Assembly (NCBI GenBank): GCA_964611125.1
Contig: CAZSZO010000010.1
Location: forward strand, 32,399-96,398
Length of the DNA: 64,000 bases
Reading direction: 5' to 3'
Source: JAEUIX01 sp964611125
GTDB lineage: Bacteria; Planctomycetota; Phycisphaerae; Phycisphaerales; UBA1924
The notes below the pieces were generated by a model. The model searched no databases. It was not told the origin of the DNA and was given only the letters and a program-made list of their open reading frames with translations. The translations under genes and the position numbers were made by a program. Positions 24,807 to 33,224 of the stretch are shown here, in pieces; the first letter of the stretch is position 1, and the number at the start of each line of letters is the position of its first letter.

Positions 24807-25856
24807 TCAGACCTTCCGCAGCAGCGTCACCCGCCCGATGGGCACCCACTCAGCCACCAGAATGTCGCCGCTGCGCAGGAAGATCGCCGTGTGCGGGTGG
24901 ATGAACTTCCCGGGAACGAACTGGTCGCGAGGGGCGTCCCGCAGCTTCGAGGGGTGGCCGTCGCCCAGGTGGACGAGCACCTTGTTGTCCTTGTCGAGCA
25001 GGGTGATGACGCTCTCCAGATCCGGGACGAGCATCAGGTCGCCCCGCGTCTTGAAATGGCAGGGCATGCGGACGCCCCCGGTGACGAACTCCTGGTGCTC
25101 GCCCTCCAGGCTCAGGTACTGAATCCGCCGGTTCCCGCGATCGGCGACCGCCAGCCGCGGCGTCCCGGAGCGGGCATCGACCCACAGGCCGTGCGGGCAC
25201 GAAACCTGGCCCTGCTCCTTCCCGGGCCCGGCAATGGTCTTGACGTACGCGCCTGCGGCGGTATATCGGTGGATGTACGAAGAGCCGTAGCCGTCGCCCA
25301 CGAGCAGGTCGCCATCGGGCAGGAACGCCACGTTGGTCGGGCAATACTGCTCCTTGCCCGGGTACTTGCCCGAGTCCTTGGGGTACTCCGCCCGCCAGAC
25401 CGTCTCACCCTTCAGGTCGGTCTTCACAACCATCCGGCGGCTGGTGTCGCAGTGGTACAGAAACTCGCCGGCGGACTCTGAGCGGACATCGAGGCCGTGG
25501 GCGCCGCCCCTGAAGGCGTCGCCCCAGGCGGTCTCGAACCGCCCGGTCCCGTCGAACACCACCACGGCGTCAGGCTTGGTGCTCGAAGCGTTGACCGTGT
25601 GGGCCACGTAGATCCGCCCGGACGAATCCTGGGCCAGGCCGTGCGTGTCGCCCCAGACCAGCCCCTCCGGGGGCTTCAGCCAGTCGTGGATGCACTCGTA
25701 GCGGTGCTCGCCTTGGCCCAGGATCGGGTTGGCGAGGCCGGACTTTGACTCCGTGCGGATAAACGCCGCGTTACAGGCCCGCCCGCCAAGGGCTGCGGCG
25801 CCGACAGCGGCGGCGGCGGTCAGAAAATCACGGCGGGAGACATCCGAGGTGGTCAT
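24807..25856 (-). CDS. Tat-exported NHL-repeat beta-propeller protein
   Basis: A 349-residue protein with a Tat signal (SRRDFLTAAAAVG, 7-19) followed by a six-bladed propeller made of NHL-like repeats: GLAQDSSGRIYVAHTV, PTNVAFLPDGDLLVGDGYG, CPHGLWVDARSGTPRLAVAD and PHTAIFLRSGDILVAEW. This pattern resembles the lyase part of peptidylglycine alpha-amidating enzymes and related exported planctomycete proteins; enzymatic function is unproven and it may be a binding scaffold. It is convergent with the MFS gene (48-base gap) and lies downstream of an asparaginase-like gene on the same strand. Confidence 0.87.
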   Translation of the reverse strand: MTTSDVSRRDFLTAAAAVGAAALGGRACNAAFIRTESKSGLANPILGQGEHRYECIHDWLKPPEGLVWGDTHGLAQDSSGRIYVAHTVNASSTKPDAVVVFDGTGRFETAWGDAFRGGAHGLDVRSESAGEFLYHCDTSRRMVVKTDLKGETVWRAEYPKDSGKYPGKEQYCPTNVAFLPDGDLLVGDGYGSSYIHRYTAAGAYVKTIAGPGKEQGQVSCPHGLWVDARSGTPRLAVADRGNRRIQYLSLEGEHQEFVTGGVRMPCHFKTRGDLMLVPDLESVITLLDKDNKVLVHLGDGHPSKLRDAPRDQFVPGKFIHPHTAIFLRSGDILVAEWVPIGRVTLLRKV

Positions 25857-25908
25857 GGTTCTGCTCCAGGGGGGGGGCGGGGGGCAGGGCGTTCGGCCGG
25901 CGCCCAGC

Positions 25909-26997
25909 CTACTTGCTCTCAGGGTCCCACATCGCCACGGTCCGCGCGCCGCTGGAATCGGCCGACGCCCGCGGCATGCAGCCGGTGGTGGTCTGCATCA
26001 CGATCTGGCCCTGCCGGTCGATGGCGATCAACCCGCCGTCGTCGACATCAAGCCGCCGCGTGAGCACCGTGTCCACCGCGTCGGTCAGAGGGAGCCGCGC
26101 GTAGCGAACCAGGCTCGACAGCTCGTGCGCTGCGACGTGCCGCATGAACTGCTCGCCAGTCCCCGTACAGCTCACGGCGAGCGTCTCGTTGTTGGCATAA
26201 GTCCCGGCGCCGATGATGGGGCTGTCGCCGATGCGGCCGGGCATCTTGGCGGTCATGCCGCCCGTGCTGGTAGCCGCGGCGAGATCGCCATGGATATCAA
26301 GGGCGACGCAGCCAACGGTGCCGGTAGCGTCGCCTGCATCGGCGATGCCCGACCGGCCCGACCCTTCGGCACGGGGCAGGCCCGGGCTGGGCGGAGGCGG
26401 CGGCAGCCCGAGCTCCTTCATCTTCAGCTCCAGCTGCTCGCGCCGGCGCGGCGTGACAAAGTACCCGGGGTCGACCCGCTCGAGGCTCCACCCCCGGGCC
26501 AGCTCCTCGGCCCCGGCGCCGCTGAAGAACGCATGGGGCGTGTCCTGCATCACCCGCCGGGCCAGCGAGATCGGGTTCTTGACCGTGCGCACGCCGCAGA
26601 CCGCGCCGCACTTGAGCGTGCGCCCCTCCATGATCGAGGCGTCGAGCTCCGCGACCCCCTCGCGGGTGAGCACGGCCCCCCGCCCGGCGTTGAAGAGGGG
26701 GTGATCCTCGAGGACGCGCACAGCGGCCTCGACGGCGTCGAGGCTGGCGCCGCCCGAACTCAAGATGGTCTCACCTGCAGCGAGGGCGCTCCCGAGGGCG
26801 GCCCGGTACTCAGCCTTCATGGGCTCGGGCATAGCGGGATCCAGCATGCCGGCGCCGCCGTGGATCGCGATAGCCCAGCGACCCTGCACGCCCGAGACGG
26901 CGACGGGCCGCGGGAGGGTCGCCTGGGGCGCCGCAGCGCATCCGGCAAGCACGCACGCGGCCAGGCAGAGGAGCGAGGAGAAGACAGGGATCGTCAT
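25909..26997 (-). CDS. isoaspartyl peptidase/L-asparaginase (Ntn hydrolase), lipoprotein
   Basis: A 362-residue threonine-type Ntn hydrolase. After a lipobox (CVLAGC) the alpha part begins with WAIAIHGGAG, then FNAGRGAVLTREG and ELDASIMEG. Autocleavage is expected before Thr227 in TGTVGCVALD, and the beta part continues with GDLAAATSTGGMTAKMPGRI and GDSPIIGAGTYANN, the substrate-binding blocks. The enzyme would hydrolyse isoaspartyl dipeptides or asparagine in the envelope, releasing amino acids. ATG 26997 is placed directly before the signal peptide. The NHL gene follows 52 bases downstream, possibly in one operon. Confidence 0.94.
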   Translation of the reverse strand: MTIPVFSSLLCLAACVLAGCAAAPQATLPRPVAVSGVQGRWAIAIHGGAGMLDPAMPEPMKAEYRAALGSALAAGETILSSGGASLDAVEAAVRVLEDHPLFNAGRGAVLTREGVAELDASIMEGRTLKCGAVCGVRTVKNPISLARRVMQDTPHAFFSGAGAEELARGWSLERVDPGYFVTPRRREQLELKMKELGLPPPPPSPGLPRAEGSGRSGIADAGDATGTVGCVALDIHGDLAAATSTGGMTAKMPGRIGDSPIIGAGTYANNETLAVSCTGTGEQFMRHVAAHELSSLVRYARLPLTDAVDTVLTRRLDVDDGGLIAIDRQGQIVMQTTTGCMPRASADSSGARTVAMWDPESK

Positions 26998-27054
26998 CGC
27001 CGCAGCATACCCGAATGGCTCGGGGGGCCCGACGCGGCCGGATGAGAGCAAATT

Positions 27055-27083
27055 CGGGCGGGCCCTTTGAAGGGGCCCGCCCG
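27055..27083 (-). terminator. strong hairpin downstream of the lectin-like gene
   Basis: An 11-bp perfect GC stem (CGGGCGGGCCC with its complement) and a 7-base loop, followed on the minus strand by AATTTGC. It lies 37 bases after the stop codon of the lectin-like gene. The U tract is short but the position and the stem support transcription termination. Confidence 0.7.
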
Positions 27084-27119
27084 GGACGGATAGCCAAAGA
27101 GCAGGAAGGGGCTACGGAC

Positions 27120-28313
27120 TTACGGGCAGCCGCTGAAGAAGAAGCCGATGTAGTCGCTGAGGTCGTCGGGGTCGACGTTGCCGTCGCCGTTGATGTCGCG
27201 GATGCAGGTGGAGGCGGGGACGGTGGTGATGTTGATCTTGTTGGAGGCGAAGTTGGCCGGGGCTGTGAAGCCGAAGATGCCCACGCGGATCAGATACGTG
27301 GCGCCGGCGACGGCGTCGAACTCGGTCTGGGCGGCGCGGCTGTTGTTGCCCAGGAAGGCGTCGTCGTTGCAGGCGATTTCACCGAAGGTTCCGGGGCAGG
27401 GGCCGGCGCCGCGCTGGACGGTGATGACGTTGTCGTCGAGGGTGGTGCCGACGCTGGTGACGGTGACCCGCCCGGTGGTCTCGGCGAGCCAGGCGAAGTA
27501 GGCGCCGCGGGAGGTCGTGCCGGTGCAGGAGACGGGGAAGAGGCCTTCTGTGCCGTAGCCGTAGCCGTAGGTTCCGTCGCCGCGGATGGCGACGGCCTCA
27601 GCGCAGCTGTTGCGGCGATAGAAGGGCTCGACGTTGAAGTTATCGACGTACTGCTCAGCGAACGAGCCGCCGGTGCGGGCGCCGATGCTGAATCGCTGCC
27701 CGGGCTGGGGGACGAAGGGGACCACCTGGGTAAAGAGGGCGACGCCGTCCTGGATGACCTGGACCTGGCCGCCGGGGAGGAGGCTGATGGAATAGTTGAG
27801 GTTGATGCCGCCGGAGAAAATAGAGTGGAGGTTCGACACGCCGGCGAGCTGGACGCCGTTGTAGAAGAGCTTGACGCCGGCGTCGGAGACGAAGCCGTTG
27901 TCGTCCCAATCGAAGAGGTCGATGGTGACGGTGAGGCCGTTGCCGGGGCCGTTTTCAGCGGCGCCGGGGATGATGCCGTTGGGGACGACGCCGAGGTTGA
28001 AGCTGATGCCGTCGGCGGCAAAGGTGCTGCCGCCGACGCGGTCGAAGCGGTAGGTGAAGGACATGTTGAAGGCGTCGACCTGCTCGGCGATGACGGGGAG
28101 GACCACGGCGCCGCTCTGACCGGGGACGCCCTGGGTGAGGCGGAGGCGGCCGCCGGTGAGGCTCGCGGTGCCGAAGAGCGCGGCGCCCTGGGCGTCGCCG
28201 GCGTCGAAGTTGTTGGTGTACTGCTGGGCCTGGGCGCCGGGCGCGAGGCCGACGGCGATCAGGGCGCCGGCGAGCAGTCCGGCCAGACGGGTCCGTGAGC
28301 GGGATGCAAGCAT
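27120..28313 (-). CDS. secreted L-type lectin-like protein with GC-type dockerin-like tail
   Basis: A 397-residue secreted protein. Residues 1-28 form a signal peptide ending in GAQA. Residues ~30-220 resemble a legume-lectin-like beta sandwich: NNFDAG start, FAADGISFNLG and VTIDLFDWDDNG, consistent with carbohydrate binding through metal-coordinating Asp residues. A second beta-rich region (~225-370) carries CNDDAFLGNNSRAAQTEFDA, similar to pre-peptidase or adhesin-type domains. The end is one dockerin-like repeat (DINGDGNVDPDDLSDYIGFF) closing in SGCP. The ATG at 28313 has GGAGAGAG directly upstream. It is flanked downstream by a strong terminator and upstream by tRNA-Gly. Confidence 0.82.
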   Translation of the reverse strand: MLASRSRTRLAGLLAGALIAVGLAPGAQAQQYTNNFDAGDAQGAALFGTASLTGGRLRLTQGVPGQSGAVVLPVIAEQVDAFNMSFTYRFDRVGGSTFAADGISFNLGVVPNGIIPGAAENGPGNGLTVTIDLFDWDDNGFVSDAGVKLFYNGVQLAGVSNLHSIFSGGINLNYSISLLPGGQVQVIQDGVALFTQVVPFVPQPGQRFSIGARTGGSFAEQYVDNFNVEPFYRRNSCAEAVAIRGDGTYGYGYGTEGLFPVSCTGTTSRGAYFAWLAETTGRVTVTSVGTTLDDNVITVQRGAGPCPGTFGEIACNDDAFLGNNSRAAQTEFDAVAGATYLIRVGIFGFTAPANFASNKINITTVPASTCIRDINGDGNVDPDDLSDYIGFFFSGCP

Positions 28314-28435
28314 TTCTCTCTCCTCATGCAGAGGTTGCGGCGAGCCTGCCCACGCGCTGAGCGCGTTCACGATCGCCGGATTCCGCGATTGTACCGGGCT
28401 CCCGATGGGCCGCACAGGCCCAAAAACGCGGGCCC

Positions 28436-28471
28436 AAAAACGAAACAGGCGACGCCCGCAGGCGTCGCCTG
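28436..28471 (-). terminator. Rho-independent terminator of tRNA-Gly
   Basis: An 11-bp perfect stem CAGGCGACGCC with loop TGCG, followed on the minus strand by TTTCGTTTTT. It lies 12 bases after the end of tRNA-Gly and should terminate that transcript. Confidence 0.88.
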
Positions 28472-28482
28472 AACTCGTTCAA

Positions 28483-28554
28483 AGCGGGCGAAGGGACTTG
28501 AACCCTCGACCCTCACGTTGGCAACGTGATGCTCTACCACTGAGCTACGCCCGC
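28483..28554 (-). tRNA. tRNA-Gly (GCC anticodon)
   Basis: All cloverleaf arms are visible on the minus strand: acceptor GCGGGCG paired with CGCCCGC, D-arm GCTC...GAGC, anticodon stem TCACG/CGTGA with loop TTGCCAA (anticodon GCC), and T-arm GAGGG TTCAAGT CCCTT. The discriminator base is T; the CCA end is not encoded, so it must be added by nucleotidyltransferase. Confidence 0.96.
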
Positions 28555-28672
28555 AGGATGTCTTCCCGGCCTCCGACCCTTGCCGGAGCGGGGATAAAGC
28601 TAGTCAGCTCCCCCTCTTCGGTCAACTCAACCGCCCCCGCGATCCCACATGAGATCGGCCCCGCCAGCCGCG

Positions 28673-30703
28673 TCAGCCCTTGCGGGCCTTGTCGATCGCG
28701 GCAGCCAGATCACTGGGTTTAAAGAACGACTGGTAGAAAATCGGCTTGGGCAGCCCGGGTCCGAAAACCGCGATGAGCGGAATCCCCCCCCCGCCGCTGA
28801 TCTGCCGGACCACCCCCCACCCCTGCTCCTCGCCCGAGTCCGTCAGGTCGACCCGAATGGCCACCACATCCGGGGCGTTGATCGCCGCGAGCCCGGTCTC
28901 GCTGTAAATCACCCGCTTCTCGATCACGTGGCAGTTCACGCACCAGTTGGCCGTGAAATCGACCACCACCACCTTGCCCGATTTGACAGCCTGCTCGATC
29001 GCCTTGGTCACCTCGCTGTCAGGCTGGTTCACAAAGTACCGCCAAGCCACCGGCGGCGGGCGCGTCATCACCACCGCGGCGCCGATGAAGCCCACGGCCA
29101 TCAGCACCGCCAGCGCCCCGCTCACCACCCGCGCCATGGGCGTGCGGAGCCGCGTCACGGCGCCATAGAGCCACCACCCGCAGCCCAGCGTCGCCACGCC
29201 GAAGACCACGCCCCATTTCCACTCGCCTTCGACCAGGTTGCTCGCGAGATACGCCGCGACCGCCAGCATGAAGACGCCCATCACCTGCTTGACCAGTTCG
29301 CTGCCTGGTCCGCCGCGGGGCACCTTCTTGATCAGGCTCGGGAAAGCCATCAGCACCGCATAGGGCGAGGCCATCCCCGCGCCCATCACGAGGTAGGTCG
29401 CCACGCCCAGCGCCGGCGGCTGGGTGAGGATCCACGCCAGCGTCGCCCCCAGCAGCGGGCCCGTGCACGGCACCGCGAGCACGCCCGTCAGAAGCCCGCC
29501 GATGAAGTTCCCCGTGACCGAGTCGCCCGTCGGGTTCACCGCGTAGACGAAGTTCGGCAGGCGGATCGTGAACAGCCCCATCATCCCGAGCGAAAGCGCC
29601 GTGATGACCAGCGACATCGCGATGACGAACCAGGGAATGCTGAAGATCTGGCCCCAGTCGAATCTCCGCCCCCCGGTGATGAGCCCGAAGGCCAGCAGCC
29701 CCAGAATCCCGTAGAGCGTGATGACCCCCAGGCAATACACCGATCCGAACAGCAGCAGCTTCCCCGGGTGCTTGGCGTGCGATTGCAGGCTGAGGACCTT
29801 GATCGGGATCACCGGCAGCACGCAGGGCGTGAAGTTCATCAGCAGCCCCGCCAGGAACGCGATACCCAGGATCAGGGCATAGAACGACGAATCAACGGAG
29901 AACGAGTACCCGAAGAAATCGAAGCTCTGGAGCTTGGCCGCCGGGCCGGCCGGACCGTCCGCGGGGCCGCCCGGGCCGCCAGCCAGGATCTTGGCGAATA
30001 CTTGCGGCGAGAAGCCCTTGAACAGGTCATCACCGGACGAGGCCGCCGGAGGGGCGGCATCCAACGGCACGATCTCCAGTTCCAGCGGAACCTCGTCGGT
30101 CGTCGGGCGAGCGCAAACCCGTTTGTCGCAAGCCTGATAGCTCACCTGCAACGGCAGCACGTATATCCCCGGCCGGGCATCGGGGGCGATCATCACCGGC
30201 ACGTAGATCACCGCCCGCTCCGAATACGCCAGCACCATCGCCCCGGTCACCTCGGCCTCCTCGGGCTCGGGGTACTGCGCCCAGAGCGGATAGAGCGTCA
30301 CCCCCGCCGGGAGCGGCTTGCCGGGCGTCAGGGCCACTTCCGTGGGCCTGGCGTCAACACCCTCAAGCTCCTTGGGCAGGACCGGCTTGTTGGGCCAACT
30401 GTGCCAATTTTCCTCATACTCCAGCACCACCGCCACGGCGAACTGGTCGCCCGGGCTGGCCTTCGCCTTCTGCGAGACCGAGGTCGCCTTGACCTGCCCA
30501 CCCGCCCCCCCACCGCCCGGCTGGACGCTCGGGGCGCCCAGAGCCACGCCCGAAAGGCCCCAGCCGCCAAAGCCTCCACTCCCGCTCTCCCCCCCGCCCC
30601 CGCCGAGCCAGAAGGTGGTCGGTCCAGCGCCCAGCACCAAGAGGGCAGCCAGGGAGAGCGTCAACAGCCAGGATCGTCGTGGTTCGTGCATAGGTGCATT
30701 CAT
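28673..30703 (-). CDS. dsbD: thiol:disulfide interchange protein, DsbD family
   Basis: A 676-residue membrane protein that passes electrons from cytoplasmic thioredoxin to periplasmic thiols. Residues ~60-210 correspond to the periplasmic N-terminal domain, including a Cys pair in SYQACDKRVCARP. A polytopic central domain (~235-520, about 8 helices) contains the Pro/Cys segment MNFTPCVLPVIPIKVLSLQS and ACVPCTGP-like GVLAVPCTGPLLGA, giving the redox pair in the membrane. A C-terminal thioredoxin fold carries CVNC in FTANWCVNCHVIEK. It is divergent from fliM with a 36-base gap. Start 30703 was chosen; ATG 30691 is equally possible. Confidence 0.93.
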   Translation of the reverse strand: MNAPMHEPRRSWLLTLSLAALLVLGAGPTTFWLGGGGGESGSGGFGGWGLSGVALGAPSVQPGGGGAGGQVKATSVSQKAKASPGDQFAVAVVLEYEENWHSWPNKPVLPKELEGVDARPTEVALTPGKPLPAGVTLYPLWAQYPEPEEAEVTGAMVLAYSERAVIYVPVMIAPDARPGIYVLPLQVSYQACDKRVCARPTTDEVPLELEIVPLDAAPPAASSGDDLFKGFSPQVFAKILAGGPGGPADGPAGPAAKLQSFDFFGYSFSVDSSFYALILGIAFLAGLLMNFTPCVLPVIPIKVLSLQSHAKHPGKLLLFGSVYCLGVITLYGILGLLAFGLITGGRRFDWGQIFSIPWFVIAMSLVITALSLGMMGLFTIRLPNFVYAVNPTGDSVTGNFIGGLLTGVLAVPCTGPLLGATLAWILTQPPALGVATYLVMGAGMASPYAVLMAFPSLIKKVPRGGPGSELVKQVMGVFMLAVAAYLASNLVEGEWKWGVVFGVATLGCGWWLYGAVTRLRTPMARVVSGALAVLMAVGFIGAAVVMTRPPPVAWRYFVNQPDSEVTKAIEQAVKSGKVVVVDFTANWCVNCHVIEKRVIYSETGLAAINAPDVVAIRVDLTDSGEEQGWGVVRQISGGGGIPLIAVFGPGLPKPIFYQSFFKPSDLAAAIDKARKG

Positions 30704-30739
30704 CGGTGAGAGTTTAGATGCCGCCGAAACGGAGGAGGA

Positions 30740-31942
30740 ATGGCCGCAGGCCCCATCAACGGCCAAACGCCGAACAGCGGCGCGCGAGCCCGGGGGCAGA
30801 ACGCGATGACACAGGCAGAGCGGACCGGAGGGGCGAGGGGGGGTTCAAGGTTGCTCGACGCACGGGCCGATAAACCGTACGAACCCCCGCTGCCGGGGTT
30901 CGCTGCTGCGCGAGCCCATGCACCGATGCCAGATGTCCTTGACCAAAGCGAAATCGACGCCCTGCTCGCATCGGTCAGCACCGGCGAGGTCAAGGAGGAG
31001 CCCGCACAGCCGCGGATCTTCAGCCGCAACCGCAAGGACCTCGCCAACATCGAGGTGCGGCCGTACGACTTCAAGCGCCCCGAGCGCGTCAGCAAAGACC
31101 AGATGCGCTCGCTCCAGACCCTTCACGAGGGTTTCGCGCGGAACTTCGGCGCCAGCCTATCGGGCTTTCTGCGCACCATCGTCGAGGTCAAGGTCAGCAA
31201 CTGCGAGCAGATGACCTACGGCGAGTTCATCGCCGGACTCCCCAACCCCACCAGCTTCAACCTCATCGACGCCAAGCCGCTCGAGGGCCAGGTCTGCCTC
31301 GAGATCAGCCCGCTGATCATCTACCCCATCATCGACCGCCTGCTGGGCGGCACCAACCAGGACCTGTTCATCCCGCAGCGACCCATGACCCTGATCGAGT
31401 CGCGCCTCATCAGCAAGGTCACCACCCGCGGCCTGGCCGCCCTCAGCGAGGCCTGGGCGGGGATCAAGCAGATCGACTTCCAGGTCGGCGCCACCGAGAG
31501 CAACCCGCAGCTGGTGCAGATCGTCCCTCCCAATGAGGTCGTGGTGGTCATCGGCTTCGAGCTCAAGATGGGCAACCGCGCCGGCACGATGAACCTGTGC
31601 ATCCCCTACAACGTCATCGAGCCGGTGATGGAGCAGCTCGCCTCGCAGTCCTGGTTCAGCGCCGCCAAGGCCGCCAGAGCCCCTGAAATGCGTGAACGCA
31701 TCGGGCGATCGCTGAACCGCGCGCCGATCACCGTCACCGGCCTGCTCGCCGAGACCACGATCACGCTGCAGGACCTCCGCAACATCGCTCCGGGGGACCT
31801 GATCGTGACCGAGAAGGCGATCAGCAAGCCCATCGTGGTCTGCGTGGAAGGCGAGAAGAAGTTCCTCGCCCAGATCGGCCAGTTCAAGGGCGCCCGGGCC
31901 CTCAAGATCCTGCGGGCTGTCACCCCGACTGATCGCGTTTGA
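30740..31942 (+). CDS. fliM: flagellar motor switch protein FliM
   Basis: FliM forms the flagellar C-ring with FliG and FliN and binds CheY-P. The conserved part begins at the CheY-binding motif VLDQSEIDALL, followed by the central domain (YDFKRPERVSKDQMRSLQTLHE, then PLIIYPIIDRLLGG) and a C-terminal SpoA domain (LLAETTITLQDLRNIAPGDLI). From ATG 30740, which has a near-ideal GGAGGAGGA just upstream, the protein has 400 residues with a 62-residue low-complexity extension before the usual start; ATG 30926 would give the standard 338 residues. The isolated location away from other flagellar genes is notable. Confidence 0.94.
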   Translation: MAAGPINGQTPNSGARARGQNAMTQAERTGGARGGSRLLDARADKPYEPPLPGFAAARAHAPMPDVLDQSEIDALLASVSTGEVKEEPAQPRIFSRNRKDLANIEVRPYDFKRPERVSKDQMRSLQTLHEGFARNFGASLSGFLRTIVEVKVSNCEQMTYGEFIAGLPNPTSFNLIDAKPLEGQVCLEISPLIIYPIIDRLLGGTNQDLFIPQRPMTLIESRLISKVTTRGLAALSEAWAGIKQIDFQVGATESNPQLVQIVPPNEVVVVIGFELKMGNRAGTMNLCIPYNVIEPVMEQLASQSWFSAAKAARAPEMRERIGRSLNRAPITVTGLLAETTITLQDLRNIAPGDLIVTEKAISKPIVVCVEGEKKFLAQIGQFKGARALKILRAVTPTDRV

Positions 31943-32038
31943 CTGACGCTCCTCCGGCCAACGACCAGCGGTGGGCCAGCGGTGGGCCAACGTTTGGCCA
32001 GCGGCGGGGGCCCGCGTCGGCCGCCGCGGACGGGTACC

Positions 32039-32908
32039 ATGCCGCCCTTGCGAAAAGCACCGACCATCTCCGCCGCCGAGGCCGATCTGGCCTTCGCCGC
32101 CGCGCAATGCGTTGTTGAGACCCACCGCCGGCTGGTGGGCTTCCTGCGGGTGGGGCAGACGCTCCCGCAGATCGACGCCGAGGTCGCCCGGATCCTCGCG
32201 GCGCTCAACTGCCGGTCCTGCTTCCATCTGTACAAGATCCCCGGCAAGCCCGCCTTTCCGAGCCACGCCTGCCTCTCGGTCAACGAGTGCGTCGTCCACG
32301 GCACCGCCGGGTCGTATGACAAGCCGCTGCGTGAGGGCGACATCCTCAAGATCGATATCGGCGTCGCGCATCCCGCCTCCGGCGACCGCCGCTGGATCGG
32401 CGACGCCGGGTGGACCTACGCGTTCAAGAGCTATCCCAGCGACGAGGCCCGGCGCCTGCTGAAGGCCGGCAAGGAATCGCTCCGCCTGGGCGTCCAGACG
32501 CTGCGGCCCGACAACAAGTTCATCGCCTGGGCCCACGCCGTGCAGAAGTGCGTCGAGACCGACCACGGCTTTCACCTGGTGCGGGGCCTCGGGGGCCACG
32601 GCATCGGTCGCTATGTCAGCGAGCGGGAACGCGGCCTGCACCTGCCGCCGTTCGTCTCCAACATCCCGGTCTCGGCCCTTGAATGGCCCGAAGCCAACAC
32701 GTTCTTCCGCCCCGGCACGCTGGTCGCTGTCGAGCCGATGCTCGCCGTGGGCACCGGCGAGACCCGCGAGCATCCAAAGCTCAAGTGGCCGATCTACTCA
32801 GCCGACGGCTCAATGACCGCGCACTATGAGCACGACGTGCTCATCACCGAGAGCGGCCCCCGCGTGCTGACGGAGGGCATGGACGAGCTGCCAGACCTTG
32901 TTGGGTAA
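32039..32908 (+). CDS. map: methionine aminopeptidase, type I
   Basis: A 289-residue dimetal peptidase that removes N-terminal Met from new proteins. Metal ligands and catalytic residues are in the expected places: His in NECVVHG, Asp in KIDIGVAH, a second Asp in RRWIGDAGWTY, His in GLGGHGIGRYV, Glu in AVEPMLAVG and Glu in ALITESGP-like DVLITESGP. It is slightly longer than the minimal ~260 residues. It stands 96 bases after fliM on the same strand. The start ATG 32039 directly precedes family homology. Confidence 0.96.
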   Translation: MPPLRKAPTISAAEADLAFAAAQCVVETHRRLVGFLRVGQTLPQIDAEVARILAALNCRSCFHLYKIPGKPAFPSHACLSVNECVVHGTAGSYDKPLREGDILKIDIGVAHPASGDRRWIGDAGWTYAFKSYPSDEARRLLKAGKESLRLGVQTLRPDNKFIAWAHAVQKCVETDHGFHLVRGLGGHGIGRYVSERERGLHLPPFVSNIPVSALEWPEANTFFRPGTLVAVEPMLAVGTGETREHPKLKWPIYSADGSMTAHYEHDVLITESGPRVLTEGMDELPDLVG

Positions 32909-33224
32909 GGGTTTGCCGCCTGTCGAGCCTGCGCAACCTGTGCCACCGACCGCCGTCCGGCGGTCGGTGCTCCGGAATCTCCGCCCTTGCCGAACGCACC
33001 GACCGTGACGCACGGTCGGTGGCGCGGGCGGCACCGGTGAATGAGTGAACCTCTGGCCGGGGCGGCGCACTGCATGGCATGGCAGGGGAGCGGGACGGGC
33101 GCGTCCGGGAACGGTGCACTCTCCCGGATGCCCCCCCGATACCGGTATATTCAGGGGGCCTCGGCCCGCCTGATCGCAAGTCCGTCCGACCCCGACTCTC
33201 GCCCTTCTGCTGAAGGATCACGCC
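32909..33224. other. 316-base spacer with two related palindromes
   Basis: No gene is seen between map and the DUF4139 gene. The span contains two similar hairpins (entered separately), then GC-rich spacer, a short palindrome ATACCGGTAT at 33139-33148 and an AT-containing TATATT at 33146-33151 that could be the -10 element of the downstream gene (no clear -35). The AAGGA Shine-Dalgarno of the next gene lies at its end. Confidence 0.5.
32944..33021. repeat. pair of palindromic elements sharing the arm CACCGACCG
   Basis: The first element (32944-32969) is a perfect 12-bp inverted repeat CACCGACCGCCG with a 2-base spacer; the second (32997-33021) is a perfect 11-bp inverted repeat CACCGACCGTG with a 3-base spacer. 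The outer nine bases of both arms are the same. Neither is followed by a U tract. They resemble REP-like intergenic palindromes or sites for a dimeric binding protein more than terminators. Confidence 0.75.

Noticed and set aside
28483..28554. tRNA-Gly as a prophage attachment site
   Set aside because: No integrase, no direct repeat of the tRNA 3' end and no phage genes are nearby.
28649..30709. 686-codon frame on the + strand opposite dsbD
   Set aside because: Arg/His/Pro-rich translation with no motif; DsbD on the other strand is unequivocal.
32944..33021. palindromes as Rho-independent terminators
   Set aside because: No T run on either strand and the loops are only 2-3 bases; more consistent with REP-like elements or operators.
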